A stretch of 62,500 nt of DNA from Symbiodinium natans (Eukaryota; Sar; Dinophyceae; Suessiales; Symbiodiniaceae): positions 442,501 through 505,000 of the forward strand of contig CAJNDS010001335.1 in assembly GCA_905221605.1 (NCBI GenBank), written 5' to 3'. The notes under the pieces were generated by a model. The model did not search any database and was not told the DNA's origin. It saw nothing but the letters and a program-made list of their open reading frames with translations. This document shows, piece by piece, positions 41,641 through 51,251 of the stretch (positions are counted from its first letter, which is position 1; the number at the start of each line of letters is the position of its first letter). The position numbers were made by a program, and so were the translations under genes.

Positions 41641-41782
41641 CTGCGGAGTCTAGGGTCGGGCGAGGGTGGGGAGGCTGGAAGCCCTAAACCCAGAACCGCC
41701 CTCAACGCTACCCCACCCCCACCCCAACCCGAAGCCTTTTCAGGCTTCGCTCAAGCTTGAACAGCAACCTAGGCAAAAATCC

Positions 41783-41950
41783 TAAGCCCTAAGCCCTAGA
41801 AGCCCTAGAAGCCCTATAAGCCCTATAAGCCCTAGAAGCCCTAGAAGCCCTACAAGCCCTATAAGCCCTAGAAGCCCTAGAAGCCCTAGAAGCCCTATAA
41901 GCCCTAGAGGCCCTAGAAGCCCGAGAAGCCCTAGAAGCCCAAGAAGCCCT
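41783..41950 (-). repeat. 10-base AGCCCTAGAA / AGCCCTATAA array
   Basis: About 16 copies of a 10-base unit: CCCTA core with spacing changed from seven to ten. Confidence 0.95.
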
Positions 41951-42066
41951 AAACCCTAAACCCTAGAAGCCTAAACCCTAAACCCTAGAAGCCTAAACCC
42001 TAAACCCTAAACCCTAAACCCTAAACCCTAAACCCTAAACCCTAAACCCTAAACCCTAAGCCCTAA
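41951..42066 (-). repeat. CCCTAAA tract
   Basis: Follows the 10-base array directly; about 12 perfect heptamers at 41994-42060. Confidence 0.97.
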
Positions 42067-42069
42067 CCC

Positions 42070-42500
42070 CTAAACCCGAAACCCTTTTGCGGACCATGCG
42101 GCTGCTGGTTCCTCTCCTGGGACTCGTGGAGGTCGTTTCGGAAGGCGCAGTTCTCCTCCTCTTCGGGTTTGAGGAGGGCATTTGGGGTTTAGGGTTTAGG
42201 ATTTAGGGTTTAGGGTTTAGGGTTTAGGGTTTATAGGGTTTAGAGAGAGGGTTTAGAGAGTTTAGAGGGTTTTGACGGTTTAGGGTTTAGGGCTGCTTAG
42301 GATGGGACTGGGGGGGCTGAGGGTTCAAGGCTTACAAGTAGAAGTTGTGGGTTTTTTGAGGCTAGGGCTTCACAATCAATCAACAATAACCTGGATTTGG
42401 GGTTCTTAAGGTTTCAGGGGCGTTAATCTGAGACCACAGGTGTAAGAAAGCCTCGATAACGCCCCTCTTCAGGGCTTAGGGCTTCGGGTCCGGGGATTAG
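42070..42500. other. short tract and unique sequence, no decided exon
   Basis: TTTAGGG at 42184-42245; island 42080-42180 is open on more than one strand. Confidence 0.4.
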
Positions 42501-42507
42501 AAAGGGT

Positions 42508-42633
42508 CTGGTTCATGGTGCTTATTAACCAGTGATAACAGTACTTATAAGCCGCTTTCTAAGCCCCTTAAGTGCCCTAATATGGTTGTAAGTACGGTTT
42601 ATAAGTACAGTTAGAGTAACATGAACCTCCAAG
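42508..42633 (+). mobile_element. family T1 element, right TIR shortened
   Basis: GGTTCATGGTGCTTATTAACC to AACATGAACCTCCAAG is the family order (first motif 20 bases plus C), with TAAGTGCCCTAATATGG in the middle. Part of the right repeat is deleted. Confidence 0.7.
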
Positions 42634-42889
42634 CAGGGCCTTTGGTAGATTCCCCCGAATTGAAAGGTGAAACATCTTAGGGTTTAAGGTTTAGGGTTTA
42701 GGGTTTAGGGTTTAGGGATGATGGGGACATCCTCTTGCATCGCTGGTGGGATCGATTCGGATTCGGCCCAGTACCGTAAGCATATTCAACCATCAAAGAC
42801 CTATACCCAAAGTACTCTCCTGAATAGTGCCCTACCCAAAATTCGCCCTGTATACCCTAAACCGTAAAGCCTAAAATCCACCACCCGAC

Positions 42890-42959
42890 ATCTGCCTCCA
42901 GACGCTCCGCCCGAATCTTCCAGTCGCTACAGGCGCGCGCAGCTTGCGCGGCCTCGTTG
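42890..42959 (-). CDS. exon of a coiled-coil-like protein
   Basis: Acceptor GTAAGCTCCTGTAG; one base then 23 codons (ACSDWKIRAERLEAD within, after NEAAQAAR), donor GCAGAT|GTCGGG. Alternating hydrophobic/charged pattern suits a coiled coil. Probably the same gene as the islands to 43.88 kb. Confidence 0.52.
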
Positions 42960-43290
42960 CTACAGGAGCTTACGGGGTTAGGGTTGATGGGTTTAAAGGG
43001 TTTAGGGCTTAGGACTGATGGGTTTAAAGGGTTTAGGGGTCTTATGGTTTGGGGTTTATTTGGGGCCTAGGTTTTGCGGCTGTGATCACCCTAGACCCTA
43101 AGCCTTTTCCAAATGACCTTGGAAATGATTGGTGTTTTTTTTCGTTTTTTGGGGGGGGGGGGGGGGGTAGTACGCTCCCTTCAGCACTGGTATCTCCATT
43201 GCTTAGGGTACTGTAGCTTAAGGTAGTTCAGGAGTTTAGAAGTAGGTAATTTGGGTTTAGGTTTTGAGGTTTCGGGGTGCAGTCGGACAC

Positions 43291-43351
43291 CTTGAGATCC
43301 ATCAGGTTGGAGGCCTTGCTCGGGTTCTTCCAGAGCTCCCCCCCCACATCG
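43291..43351 (-). CDS. exon, unknown protein
   Basis: Acceptor TTTAGGATCTGCAG; one base then 20 codons (ELWKNPSKASNLMDLK within), donor CTCAAG|GTGTCC, phase 0. Confidence 0.5.
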
Positions 43352-43365
43352 CTGCAGATCCTAAA

Positions 43366-43545
43366 GCCTAAAGGCTAAAGCCTAAAGCCTAAAGCCTAAA
43401 CCCTAAACCCTAAACCCTGAACCCTAAACCCTAAACCCTGAACCCTAAACCCTAAACCCTAAACCCTAAACCCTGAACCCTAAACCCTAAACCCTGAACC
43501 CTAAGCCCTAAACCCTAAACCCTAAACCCTAAACCCTAAACCCTG
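43366..43545 (-). repeat. long CCCTAAA / CCCTGAA tract
   Basis: About 25 heptamers with CCCTGAA every second or third unit. Confidence 0.97.
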
Positions 43546-43583
43546 ACATGCTGCTGCCGTTGATCCAAGGCCAGCAGTCGACC
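43542..43583 (-). CDS. exon, donor from telomeric tract
   Basis: Acceptor TTCGAGGCTTAG; 14 codons, phase 0 to 0 (GRLLALDQRQQHVR), donor CAGG|GTTTAG where the intron starts as a TTTAGGG tract on the coding strand. Confidence 0.48.
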
Positions 43584-43607
43584 CTAAGCCTCGAAACAAA
43601 CCCTGAC

Positions 43608-43648
43608 CTCCTGAGCCCCAAGAACCCAAGAAGCCTCTCGCGCATTTA
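43608..43648 (-). CDS. exon, phase-linked to 43542-43583
   Basis: Acceptor AAACGCCCCCAG; two bases then 13 codons NAREASWVLGAQE, donor CAGGAG|GTCAGG in phase 0, matching the next exon. Confidence 0.45.
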
Positions 43649-43734
43649 CTGGGGGCGTTTAGGGTTTAGGGTTTAGGGTTCAGGGTTTAGGGTTTAGGGT
43701 TTCGACTACTCTTTGTTTGTTTTTGTTTTTTTTT

Positions 43735-43752
43735 TTTTGGGGGGGGGGGGTT
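43735..43752 (+). repeat. poly-T then poly-G run
   Basis: A T-run directly followed by about 12 G. Confidence 0.95.
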
Positions 43753-43780
43753 CCTAAAGCTGAAGATCAGACCCCGCAAC

Positions 43781-43879
43781 CCGAGATGCCTTCAGCGACG
43801 CATCTTCGTACTGCTGGGCCAGCTCGGCCAGCTGGTTGTCCTCTCTCGATTCGCGTGGCTTTAGCTGGACTTCTTGAAA
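43781..43879 (-). CDS. exon of a coiled-coil protein
   Basis: Acceptor TTATTGGTTTAG; 33 codons, phase 0 to 0, including REDNQLAELAQQYEDASL; donor CTCGG|GTTGCG. Charged/hydrophobic heptad pattern typical of coiled coils. The plus strand is also open (a proline-rich frame), but the minus frame is far more natural. Confidence 0.58.
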
Positions 43880-43894
43880 CTAAACCAATAACCC

Positions 43895-43948
43895 TAAACC
43901 CGAAACCCTAAACCCTAAACCCTAAACCCTAAACCCTAAACCCGAAGC
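43895..43948 (-). repeat. CCCTAAA tract
   Basis: Seven to eight heptamers with CCCGAAA variants. Confidence 0.95.
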
Positions 43949-44058
43949 CATGTAGGGTTGAGGACTTAGGGTTTCCGGCTTTCAACATTTAAGGCTTAAG
44001 GGCTGTAGGTCTGCAGGGTTTTAGGGCTTGAGATGCTTGGGGGGTTCTTCTCTTTCAG

Positions 44059-44260
44059 AGTCTATGGATCACATGCTTGTATGTTTATAGTGATGATGGC
44101 GGCCAGAGTCGCTCTAACTGTTTTCTGCAACCGGTCAAATCAGCAAAGCTCGAAAGCTAATCCTAGGGAAACCGCTGGGCAACGACCCGTTCATGCCATG
44201 AGAGTCACAAAAGCGGGGAAAAAGAAGAAGACGGAAAACAACCTAGTTAAGGCTTTAGGG
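44059..44260 (+). CDS. 202-base exon, basic C-terminal part
   Basis: Acceptor GGTTCTTCTCTTTCAG is near ideal. One base then 67 open codons: a hydrophobic start (CMFIVMMAARVALTVF), then polar sequence and a lysine-rich stretch (KAGKKKKTENN), ending GGG|GTTTAG in the next tract, phase 0. Possibly membrane-associated or signal-like; inference only. Confidence 0.58.
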
Positions 44261-44584
44261 GTTTAGGGCTTAGGGTTTAGGGTCTAGGGTTCCAGGGGCC
44301 TCAGGGGCGTTGGGGCTCAAGCAAAAAGCAACCCTGCACCCTAAACCCTAAACCCTAAACCTTAACCCTAAACCCTAAACCCTGAATCCTAAACCCTGTA
44401 AGCCCTACTGAGCCCTGCAACCCGACAACTAAATGGGGAATCCTGCGGAGGCAGGGGCCCTCACAATCCTCACCTGTACCTTGATGGAAGAAAGGGTTTT
44501 ATATGGGTTATAGGATGTATGTTTCTTTTTGAGTTTTTGTAGGGCTTATAGGGTTCATAACCCCAAACCCTAAACCCCTAAGCC

Positions 44585-44722
44585 CTCAACCCTAAACCAT
44601 AAACTGCCCTGAACCCCTAAACCCTAAACCCTAAACCCTAAACCCTAAACCCTAAACCCTAAACCCTAAACCCTAAACCCTAAACCCTAAACCCTAAACC
44701 CTAAACCCTAAACCCTAAACCC
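44585..44722 (-). repeat. long CCCTAAA tract
   Basis: About 17 perfect heptamers at 44609-44722. Confidence 0.98.
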
Positions 44723-44848
44723 CGGCCCCAAAACCGTTGAAAAAGGTGTTTAGGGCTTTCGGCTCCTTCCAGGCAAGGCCCTCTTCCAAGGTCAAGAGGC
44801 GCAAGTGGAAGCTGCGATGGAGGCGCAGAGCCTCCGAGGACGCCGGGG

Positions 44849-45010
44849 CGTTTAGGGTTTAGGGTTTAGGGTTTAGGGTTCAGGGTTTAGGGTTCAGGGT
44901 TCAGGGTTCAGGGTTCAGGGTTTAGGGTTTAGGGTTTAGGTTTCGGGTTTCGGGTTTAGGGTTTAGGGTTTAGGGTTTAGGGTTTAGGGTTTAGGGTTTA
45001 GGGTTTAGGG
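44849..45010 (+). repeat. TTTAGGG / TTCAGGG tract
   Basis: About 23 heptamers; brackets a 120-base island with the previous tract. Confidence 0.98.
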
Positions 45011-45229
45011 GAGATTCGGGAGAGCTCTGCGGTTTGGCGTTTAGGGTTTGGGGTTTAGGTTTACATTCAGGGCGTTGAGGGTGTTTAAGGTGTTTAAGCT
45101 GTTTAGGGTTTAGGGCTAAGGCCCTGCGCAAACCCCTGCATGACCCTAAAGCCCCAGAGCCACAAGTGCAAGTCGTAGCCCAAGGAAGCTCTGAAGCCGA
45201 AAGCCCTAAATCCCGCATGCCTTAAGCCG

Positions 45230-45690
45230 TAATACCCGAAAACCCTAAAGCCCTAGAGCCCTACAACCCAAAAACCCAAAAACCCTAAACCCCTAAAGCC
45301 TATCGCCTTAAAAACCTGAAGCCCGAAAACCCTAAAAACCTGCAGCCTAAAGCCCTAAAACCCTAAAGCCCTAAAACCCTGAACGTGAAACACTCAAACC
45401 CTAAAGCCCTACAACACTAAAACATTAAAAAAACAAAAGCCTCAAAACCCTAAAGCCCTAAACCCTACAATCCTAAAGCCTTAAAACCCCAAAACCCCTA
45501 AACCCCTAAACCCTAAAGCCCTAAAACCCTAAGCCCTCAACCCCCCAAACCCCTAAAATCCCTAAACCCCTAACCCCTAAAACTCTTAAACCCCAAAAAT
45601 CCTAAACCCCGAAACCCTAAAAGCCTTCAACCCCAAAACCCGAAGCTGTAAACTCTAAAGAATCCTAACCCCTAACCCCTTAAACCCCTA
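45230..45690 (-). repeat. degenerate CCCTAAAGCC / CCCTAAAACC array
   Basis: Units of 7-10 bases built on CCCTAAA with AGCC or AACC inserted. No coding. Confidence 0.9.
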
Positions 45691-45694
45691 AAAA

Positions 45695-45850
45695 CATAAC
45701 AAAATGACAAATAATAATGACAACAACAATGTAACAAAAAAAGAACTAATGATAACAAGAATAGCAATGATAAGTTTAGAAATTCATAACAAAATAATCA
45801 TGATGATAATAATAATAATAACTTTCATAGTAATAATAACAGATAAAAAA
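45695..45850. repeat. AT-rich AATAATAAC-type sequence
   Basis: Low-complexity AT-rich block; open frames are asparagine/isoleucine runs of no significance. Confidence 0.8.
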
Positions 45851-45954
45851 TCACAGTCAGGCGGCATGAGGAGTGCTGAAGTGAACACCATATCCTTAAA
45901 TCCTGAACCCCAGGGCTTACGATTTAGGGTCTAGGGTTTAGGGAAGCTGCCACA

Positions 45955-46030
45955 ACCCTAAACCCTAAACCCTAAACCCTAGACCCTAGACCCTAAACCC
46001 TAAACCCTAAACCCTAAACCCTAAACCCTG
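45955..46030 (-). repeat. CCCTAAA tract
   Basis: Ten heptamers with CCCTAGA variants. Confidence 0.96.
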
Positions 46031-46439
46031 AACCCTAGCTGCCCCAACCCTAAACCCTAAACCGGCCTCCTCGAGCATGCCGGCTTTCACCGACAGCTGC
46101 TTCTCCAGCTGTAGGACATAGTCCTGCAAGCACTGGCTCTAGTTCCGAGCAAACCCTAAACCCTAAACCCTAAACCCTCGACCCTAAACCCTAAACCTTG
46201 TTGATCCCAAGCCCGACTCCCCAGACCCTTGAAGTCCAACGAGGATGTAGTACACCGCTCGTCACCCGAGTCCCCGAAAGACTGTCCCTCTACCCAAGCA
46301 AGGTTCTGGCATACACTAAACCCTGAACCCTAACCCTACACCCTGAACCCTCTCCCCTAAACCCTGAGAGAGGCTAAGGCATTCCTTAATTCGTTCTTCG
46401 GTGTGGTGGTGAGCACCCAGGGCTTCGGGACTTGGGTTT

Positions 46440-46500
46440 AGGGTGGTGGTGGGGGCGGGGCGGGGGGGGGGGGGGGGGGGGGGGGGGGGCGGGGTGTCCA
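46440..46500 (+). repeat. long poly-G run
   Basis: About 30 bases almost purely G (46463-46492). Length is likely uncertain in any assembly. Confidence 0.95.
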
Positions 46501-46711
46501 CTATGGTCCACTGTGAACATGAAGCATCAGGGGTGAGGGCTTAGGGCACGTCAACCGAATGTCGGGGCCTTAATAATTAAACTAAGGCTTTTGGGGGTTG
46601 TTATAGTATAAGTATAAACATATAGGCACCAAGGGAATAGTAATAGTAACTATCCCGACCCCTATATTATTCTTGCATTGCTCGGGGCCAGTAGCTCTGC
46701 TGCCTTTGCAG

Positions 46712-46765
46712 GAAACGACCAGAAGAGGGCGAAAAGGGTCATTTTTGGCAGACTCGTTTTTGAGG
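46712..46765 (+). CDS. exon with strong splice sites
   Basis: Acceptor TCTGCTGCCTTTGCAG and donor GAGG|GTATGT both match consensus well. Two bases then 17 codons NDQKRAKRVIFGRLVFE, phase 1 end. Confidence 0.58.
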
Positions 46766-46900
46766 GTATGTAGCATAGCGTCTAGGGTTCAGGGCTCTCC
46801 GAAATGCCAGAACATACTTCAATGCCAAAAACCTGGATACTCTGAACCCAAGATGCTCGGGTTTCGGAAAAGCGTGCTCACTCGGGGTGCGTGCTTTCAG

Positions 46901-47059
46901 GCTGACTGCGCACTTGCTTCGCCAACGCACGCAAACGAGCAAGCACCCAAAAGCACAAAGCACCCAACCTGAGCTTAGGATGGCCATTCAGCGCTGTTTT
47001 GAGTTTTGGTTCCTCATGATATGCCAAAACAGCCTGTTCGTGCAGGAGCCACGAAAAGG
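46901..47059 (+). CDS. exon, phase-linked to the next
   Basis: Acceptor GGTGCGTGCTTTCAG; 159 bases open (CFEFWFLMICQNSLFVQE within), donor AAAGG|GTACCC, phase 2. A minus frame is also open (PKLKTALNGHPKLRLGAL), so the strand rests on splice signals. Confidence 0.45.
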
Positions 47060-47098
47060 GTACCCCCAAAACCTTAAACCCTACATCCCCTCTTTTAG

Positions 47099-47154
47099 TG
47101 TGAAACTCCCCCTGTCCATGTTAACCAGACAGGCCCCGATAAAGCGGCCTCGAG
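47099..47154 (+). CDS. exon, strong splice sites
   Basis: Acceptor ACATCCCCTCTTTTAG and donor CGAG|GTACGG are both good. In the phase from the previous exon it reads VKLPLSMLTRQAPIKRPR. Confidence 0.52.
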
Positions 47155-47224
47155 GTACGGGTCGTATGCGGGCGACTTCGCGTCGGACGCAAACTGGCGG
47201 GCTTCAGAGTTTAGAACCCTACAC

Positions 47225-47326
47225 TTGGGATGTTTTCGCTTAGACTCACAGTCCTGCATAGGGATTCTAATACCCCCCTATGATATCCCCATCAAGGACG
47301 GGTAGTATAAGGGGGAACATCCCCCA
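47225..47326 (+). mobile_element. family T3 element
   Basis: TTGGGATGTTTTCGC to AGGGGGAACATCCCCC, with ACTCACAGTCCTGCATAGGG inside. Confidence 0.72.
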
Positions 47327-47363
47327 AACCCTAAACCCAAAACCGCACATCCCGGCCTAACAG

Positions 47364-47447
47364 CCTGGAGGTTGATGGCACTGATTTACAGTAATCAATT
47401 ATACCTGCATGTAAGTGCCGTAATATAGTTATAAGTACAGTTATAAG
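47364..47447 (+). mobile_element. family T1 left half
   Basis: CCTGGAGGTTGATGGCAC, TAAGTGCCGTAATATAG and TTATAAGTACAGTTATAAG match the family; the right terminal repeat is missing. Confidence 0.6.
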
Positions 47448-47739
47448 TACAGACAGCTTGGTCCCAGGTGTATCAGATGCAAGCTGGAGGTCTTCAGAGT
47501 TTAGGCTAGGGTTCAGGAGTTTAGGGCTTAGGTTTAGGGTTTCGGGTTTAAGGTTTCGGGTTTAGGGTTAGGGTCCAGAGTTCAGGGGGATGGATTTGGG
47601 GATCCTGCACAAGGTCAGACCTTGGAAAGCTACCCTTGCAACCTTGAATCCCAGACCCTACAGGTTGAGAGTTTAGGTTTGAGGGTCAGGGTTGACGCGA
47701 AACACCCATGTGCTGTTTTGTCTACAGGCTCCCTCTCGC

Positions 47740-47830
47740 TCTCTATATATATATATGTATGTACATGTACATGTACATGTACATGTACATGTACATGTAC
47801 ATGTATATGTATATGCATATATATGGTTGA
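47740..47830. repeat. TA and ACATGT microsatellite
   Basis: (TA)n followed by eight or so TGTACA hexamers. Confidence 0.97.
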
Positions 47831-47950
47831 GAGTTTACGGCTGCATGGAAACACGCTACTATCATACCCCTTTATACCCCAAATATAATAGAATCCCCTT
47901 AAAGGGACCACCAGAAAGGGTACCCCCCCATTTTGGGAAATACCCATATG
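47831..47950 (+). mobile_element. diverged family T4 element
   Basis: GAGAGTTTACGGCTGCATGG to TTTTGGGAAATACCCATATG with ATAATAGAATCCCCTTAAAG. Confidence 0.6.
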
Positions 47951-48224
47951 TACATACGCATATGTGTATATACAAAGGTCAAGAATCTTCCTGAGAAGGG
48001 AAATCAGCTTCCTGGCTTCGGCAAGCAACCTCAATCCCTCAACCCCCTCTTACGGAGGATGCAAGGAACTGAAAATCTGCGTCCCGAAAAGTTTAATACC
48101 TAAACACCCAACCCGTTTTTCCTTTAGAAACAAGAGCACCAAAGCTGCACCAGAAGAAACCTCCAACTCGGAAATAACCCCAAACCCACAATTTCGAACC
48201 CCAAATCCTAGACCCTAGACCCGA

Positions 48225-48316
48225 GACCCTAAACCCTAAACCCTAAACCCTAAACCCCAAACCCCTAAACCCTAAACCCTAAACCCTAAACCCTAAACCC
48301 TAAACCCTAAACCCTA
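48225..48316 (-). repeat. CCCTAAA tract
   Basis: About 13 heptamers. Confidence 0.97.
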
Positions 48317-48323
48317 GCGCGCG

Positions 48324-48362
48324 TCATGCCTCGTCGTCCTCATCCACGGTTTCTACGGAGTG
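48324..48362 (-). CDS. possible last exon, acidic C-terminus
   Basis: After ATGACTCCGGAG the minus strand reads HSVETVDEDDEA followed by TGA. Acidic tails of this kind are common protein ends. The acceptor is weak. Confidence 0.3.
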   Translation of the reverse strand, partial: HSVETVDEDDEA

Positions 48363-48389
48363 CTCCGGAGTCATGATCCGCATTTAAGA

Positions 48390-48880
48390 GTCCAGGGTGG
48401 AGGCTTTCGGGTTAAGGGGGTCTGGGGCTTAAGGGTGCAGTGGTTAGGGTGCAGTGGTTAGGGTGTAAGCTCTAGGGTTTAGGGTTTAGGGTTTAGGGCT
48501 GAAACCTTCGGGCTTAAGGGTCGAGGGCTTAAGGGTTGAGGGCTTCAGGGTTTAGGGCTTAGGGCTTAAGTTAAGGGTCAGGGCTTAAGGGTCTATCGGG
48601 GTTAGGGCCTATGGGCTTTCAGGGTTGAGAGGTCAGGCCCTTATGAGGTCAGGCTTCTGGGCGTGCAGGTCGGACTTTGGCTTAAAGGTTAAACTAGAGA
48701 GCAGATGTGGAAACTACACTGGCAAATGCAAGTTTTGTCCTGCTTCGGGTGGAGACCTAAACGCTCAAACCCCACCTGAGTTACGAACTCCAGCTGTTTA
48801 GGGTTCGGGGTGTTCATTGCTTCGAGACCCTAAACCCTAAACCCTAAACCATTTAGGGCTTTATGCTTGCTTTGTGCCTT
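48390..48880. other. degenerate repeats and unique sequence
   Basis: Drifted TTAAGGG/TTTAGGG text to 48620, then about 200 unique bases with no decided exon. Confidence 0.5.
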
Positions 48881-48924
48881 TGAGCGTTAACAGCCATGAT
48901 CTCTGCCACCCAGGCTGACGCGAC

Positions 48925-48985
48925 TGCGGCGCAACGGGACGGATCACATGCGGCTCCGTGCCAGCAGAAGGGGAACAGAGCCCCT
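48925..48985 (+). CDS. weak exon-like island, strand uncertain
   Basis: After ATCTCTGCCACCCAG the plus strand reads ADATAAQRDGSHAAPC; no GT donor before the CCCTAAA tract. The minus strand is open too. Confidence 0.25.
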
Positions 48986-49457
48986 AAACCCAAGAAACCC
49001 TAAACCGTAAACCCCAAACACTAAGCCCCAAACCCTAGATTAAACCCTAAACCCTTAAACTCAAAACACCCTCTGCAGCCCTAGCCCCTATAAGCCCTAT
49101 AAACCCTACGCGCAGCGCATCCCACAATCTTCTAGGGTGGGACACATTGAGGGTTAAGGGTTAAGGGCTTTGGGATTGAAGGGCTGAAGGGCTCAAGGAT
49201 GTGTTTCGGAATTTCGGGGTTTAGGGTTTTGGGATTTTTGGGGGGGGTTCTGGGGGGGCTTCGGGCTTTGGGTTTTGGATTTGGGGTTTGGGGTTTCGGA
49301 TTTACAGTAGGGTTTAGGGCTTAGGGTTTAGGCCTGCCGGTGGCTGCCAGCAAAGGTGCAGGGGGTCTTATCAAGTCACTTCTCTCCTTTTTTAAGGTCT
49401 AGGGGCGAATTTCGTGCCCTATCTCTAGTGTAGGGGACCGTTGAGGGCAGTTGCCAG

Positions 49458-49587
49458 GGACCCCAGACAAGATTGCGACACCCAAAATGCCCCTCGACTC
49501 GAATCGAGCTGGCGCGGACACGCCTCTAAGTCACCGCCTCCTCAATACTCAACCACAAGCCCCAAGCTTGGCGTGGACGATGGCGAG
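49458..49587 (+). CDS. 130-base exon
   Basis: Acceptor GCAGTTGCCAG; one base then 43 codons (APRLESSWRGHASKSPPP and QYSTTSPKLGVDDGE), donor GGCGAG|GTTGCG. Natural composition throughout; unknown protein. Confidence 0.52.
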
Positions 49588-49727
49588 GTTGCGTGGCTTG
49601 GAAGGGATACCCTAAACCCTCAACCCTAAACCCTAAACCCTATTCCCTCTGCTTAGGTTCTGGTGTTTCATGGCTGAGGCTTTCGGGGGTTTGGGTCGCT
49701 AAGGTTTCCAGTCCAGAGGTTTAGGGT

Positions 49728-49838
49728 GATAGGGTTTAGGGTTTAGGGTTTAGGGTTTAGGGTTTAGGGTTTAGGGTTTAGGGTTTAGGGTTTAGGGTTA
49801 GGGTTTAGGGTTTAGGGTTTAGGGTTTAGGGTTTAGGG
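49728..49838 (+). repeat. TTTAGGG tract
   Basis: About 15 heptamers with one six-base slip. Confidence 0.98.
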
Positions 49839-49929
49839 ATCTGGGGGGTTTGAGGGTTTGGGAGGTTGAGGGTTCTGGGGCTCAGGCTTCCTTTGCTACG
49901 GCTTGGGGCTTAGGGTGGAAGAGCCTAGA

Positions 49930-50042
49930 CTAGGATCCCCAGGAACCTGGGAGTAATAAGGGCTCCCTTTTTGGTATTGGGTAGTTGTATAAGGAACCTA
50001 AGATCCCAAAAAAGGAAAAAAAGGGCCCACTGGGACACCTAG
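49930..50042 (+). mobile_element. family T2 element beside a predicted donor
   Basis: CTAGGATCCCCAGGAACC to GGGCCCACTGGGACACCTAG. On the minus strand it starts five bases inside the intron that follows exon 50048-50155. Confidence 0.68.
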
Positions 50043-50047
50043 TAGAC

Positions 50048-50155
50048 CTGGTGGCTCATTTGCTGTCGCCATCACGAAGGCTACGGCCCAGGTTCGGTGA
50101 TGGCATACGGAGGCCAGGCGAAAACCTGAGCTGAGCCACAGCAGACGGAATGTTT
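50048..50155 (-). CDS. exon, unknown protein
   Basis: Acceptor GGTCCTCCCCCTCAG is excellent; two bases, 35 codons (RTWAVAFVMATANEPP near the end) and one base to CACCAG|GTCTAC. Open throughout in this frame. Confidence 0.48.
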
Positions 50156-50414
50156 CTGAGGGGGAGGACCCTACCTAAACCCTCCTCGACCCTTTTAGGG
50201 CTTACAGGGCTTAGGGCCACTTGCGAAGGGGAGTTCCCAAGTAGGGTACCCGAGTAGATTGGGTCTGCCCCTAAATCATCTGTTCAGGCTTTAGGGGCTC
50301 GGGCGTTGGGGCCCGAAGCTCGGAACCCTAAACGTCTTGGGGCCTGAAAACAAAGTTTAAGGGGGAGGATGGGCGGAATGGGGGTGAAGTGGGGAATTGG
50401 AGGGAGGGGAAAGT

Positions 50415-50440
50415 GGGGGGGGGGGGGGGTGGGGGTGGGG
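50415..50440 (+). repeat. poly-G run
   Basis: About 14 G then GGGTGGGGGTGGGGGG. Confidence 0.93.
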
Positions 50441-50533
50441 GGAACCCTGAACCCTGAACCCTGAACCCTAAACCCTCGAAACCCAAACCCTAAACCCTTA
50501 ACCCGAAACCCTAAACCCTATACCTTTGCTTAG

Positions 50534-50607
50534 CCCCAAGCTCGAAGAAGCCGCTCACTTCGGGCACCCGCCTGCCGCCAGCTGACAGCTTACCCAGGCT
50601 TCCCAGG
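50534..50607 (+). CDS. exon-like island
   Basis: Acceptor ATACCTTTGCTTAG; 24 codons (RSLRAPACRQLTAYPGFP within) to CCAGG|GTTTAG. The minus strand has GTAAGC and GTGAGC donors here, so strand is uncertain. Confidence 0.38.
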
Positions 50608-50920
50608 GTTTAGGCTTTAGGGTTCAGGGTTTAAGGATAAAACCGTTAAACCATGAACCCCGGAATCATAAAACCTAAAGCCTAAACCCTGAAACCCGTT
50701 TTTCCCTAAGCCCTAAAACCCTGTGTACTAGACCCTACAACCGACACTTGCATGCCTGCAGGTCGCACAAAAAACCATCTCAACCCGACACCCTCCAAAC
50801 GGGTTGGGGTTCATGCAAGGCTTTGGGTTTTGGGGCTTCAGGGTTTTAGGGTCGTACCCTAAACCCTAAACCCTAAACCCTAAACCTTAAACCCTAAACT
50901 GGATTTAGGGCTTCCTGGAC

Positions 50921-50983
50921 CCTCTCGACCCACATGATACGCACCTGCTCAGACGTGTCCTCCTTGCCGGCCAACTTTGTGAC
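50921..50983 (-). CDS. exon, unknown protein
   Basis: Acceptor TAGCTCCCTGAG; 21 codons, phase 0 (LAGKEDTSEQVRIMWVER within), donor GAGG|GTCCAG; an earlier donor CAG|GTGCGT is also good. Natural amphipathic sequence. Confidence 0.5.
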
Positions 50984-50999
50984 CTCAGGGAGCTATCTA

Positions 51000-51068
51000 G
51001 GGTTTAGGGTTTAGGGGTTAGGGTTTACGGTTTAGGGTTTAGGGTTTAGGGTTTAGGGTTTAGGGTTC
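51000..51068 (+). repeat. TTTAGGG tract
   Basis: About nine heptamers. Confidence 0.95.
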
Positions 51069-51251
51069 GCAGCACACCTGACATCCTCAACTGCGGACCT
51101 TACATGATGGCAGCCGTTTCATGAAGCCAATAGGGGGGCCTGCAAGTCGAAAGAGAACCTAAGAGATGGGAAGCCCAAGGATGAGGCTCAGTCTAGGGCT
51201 CCAAGTATGGGCCCTTTGATTTGGGTCCCTAGTCTTGCAACCCTAACATAC

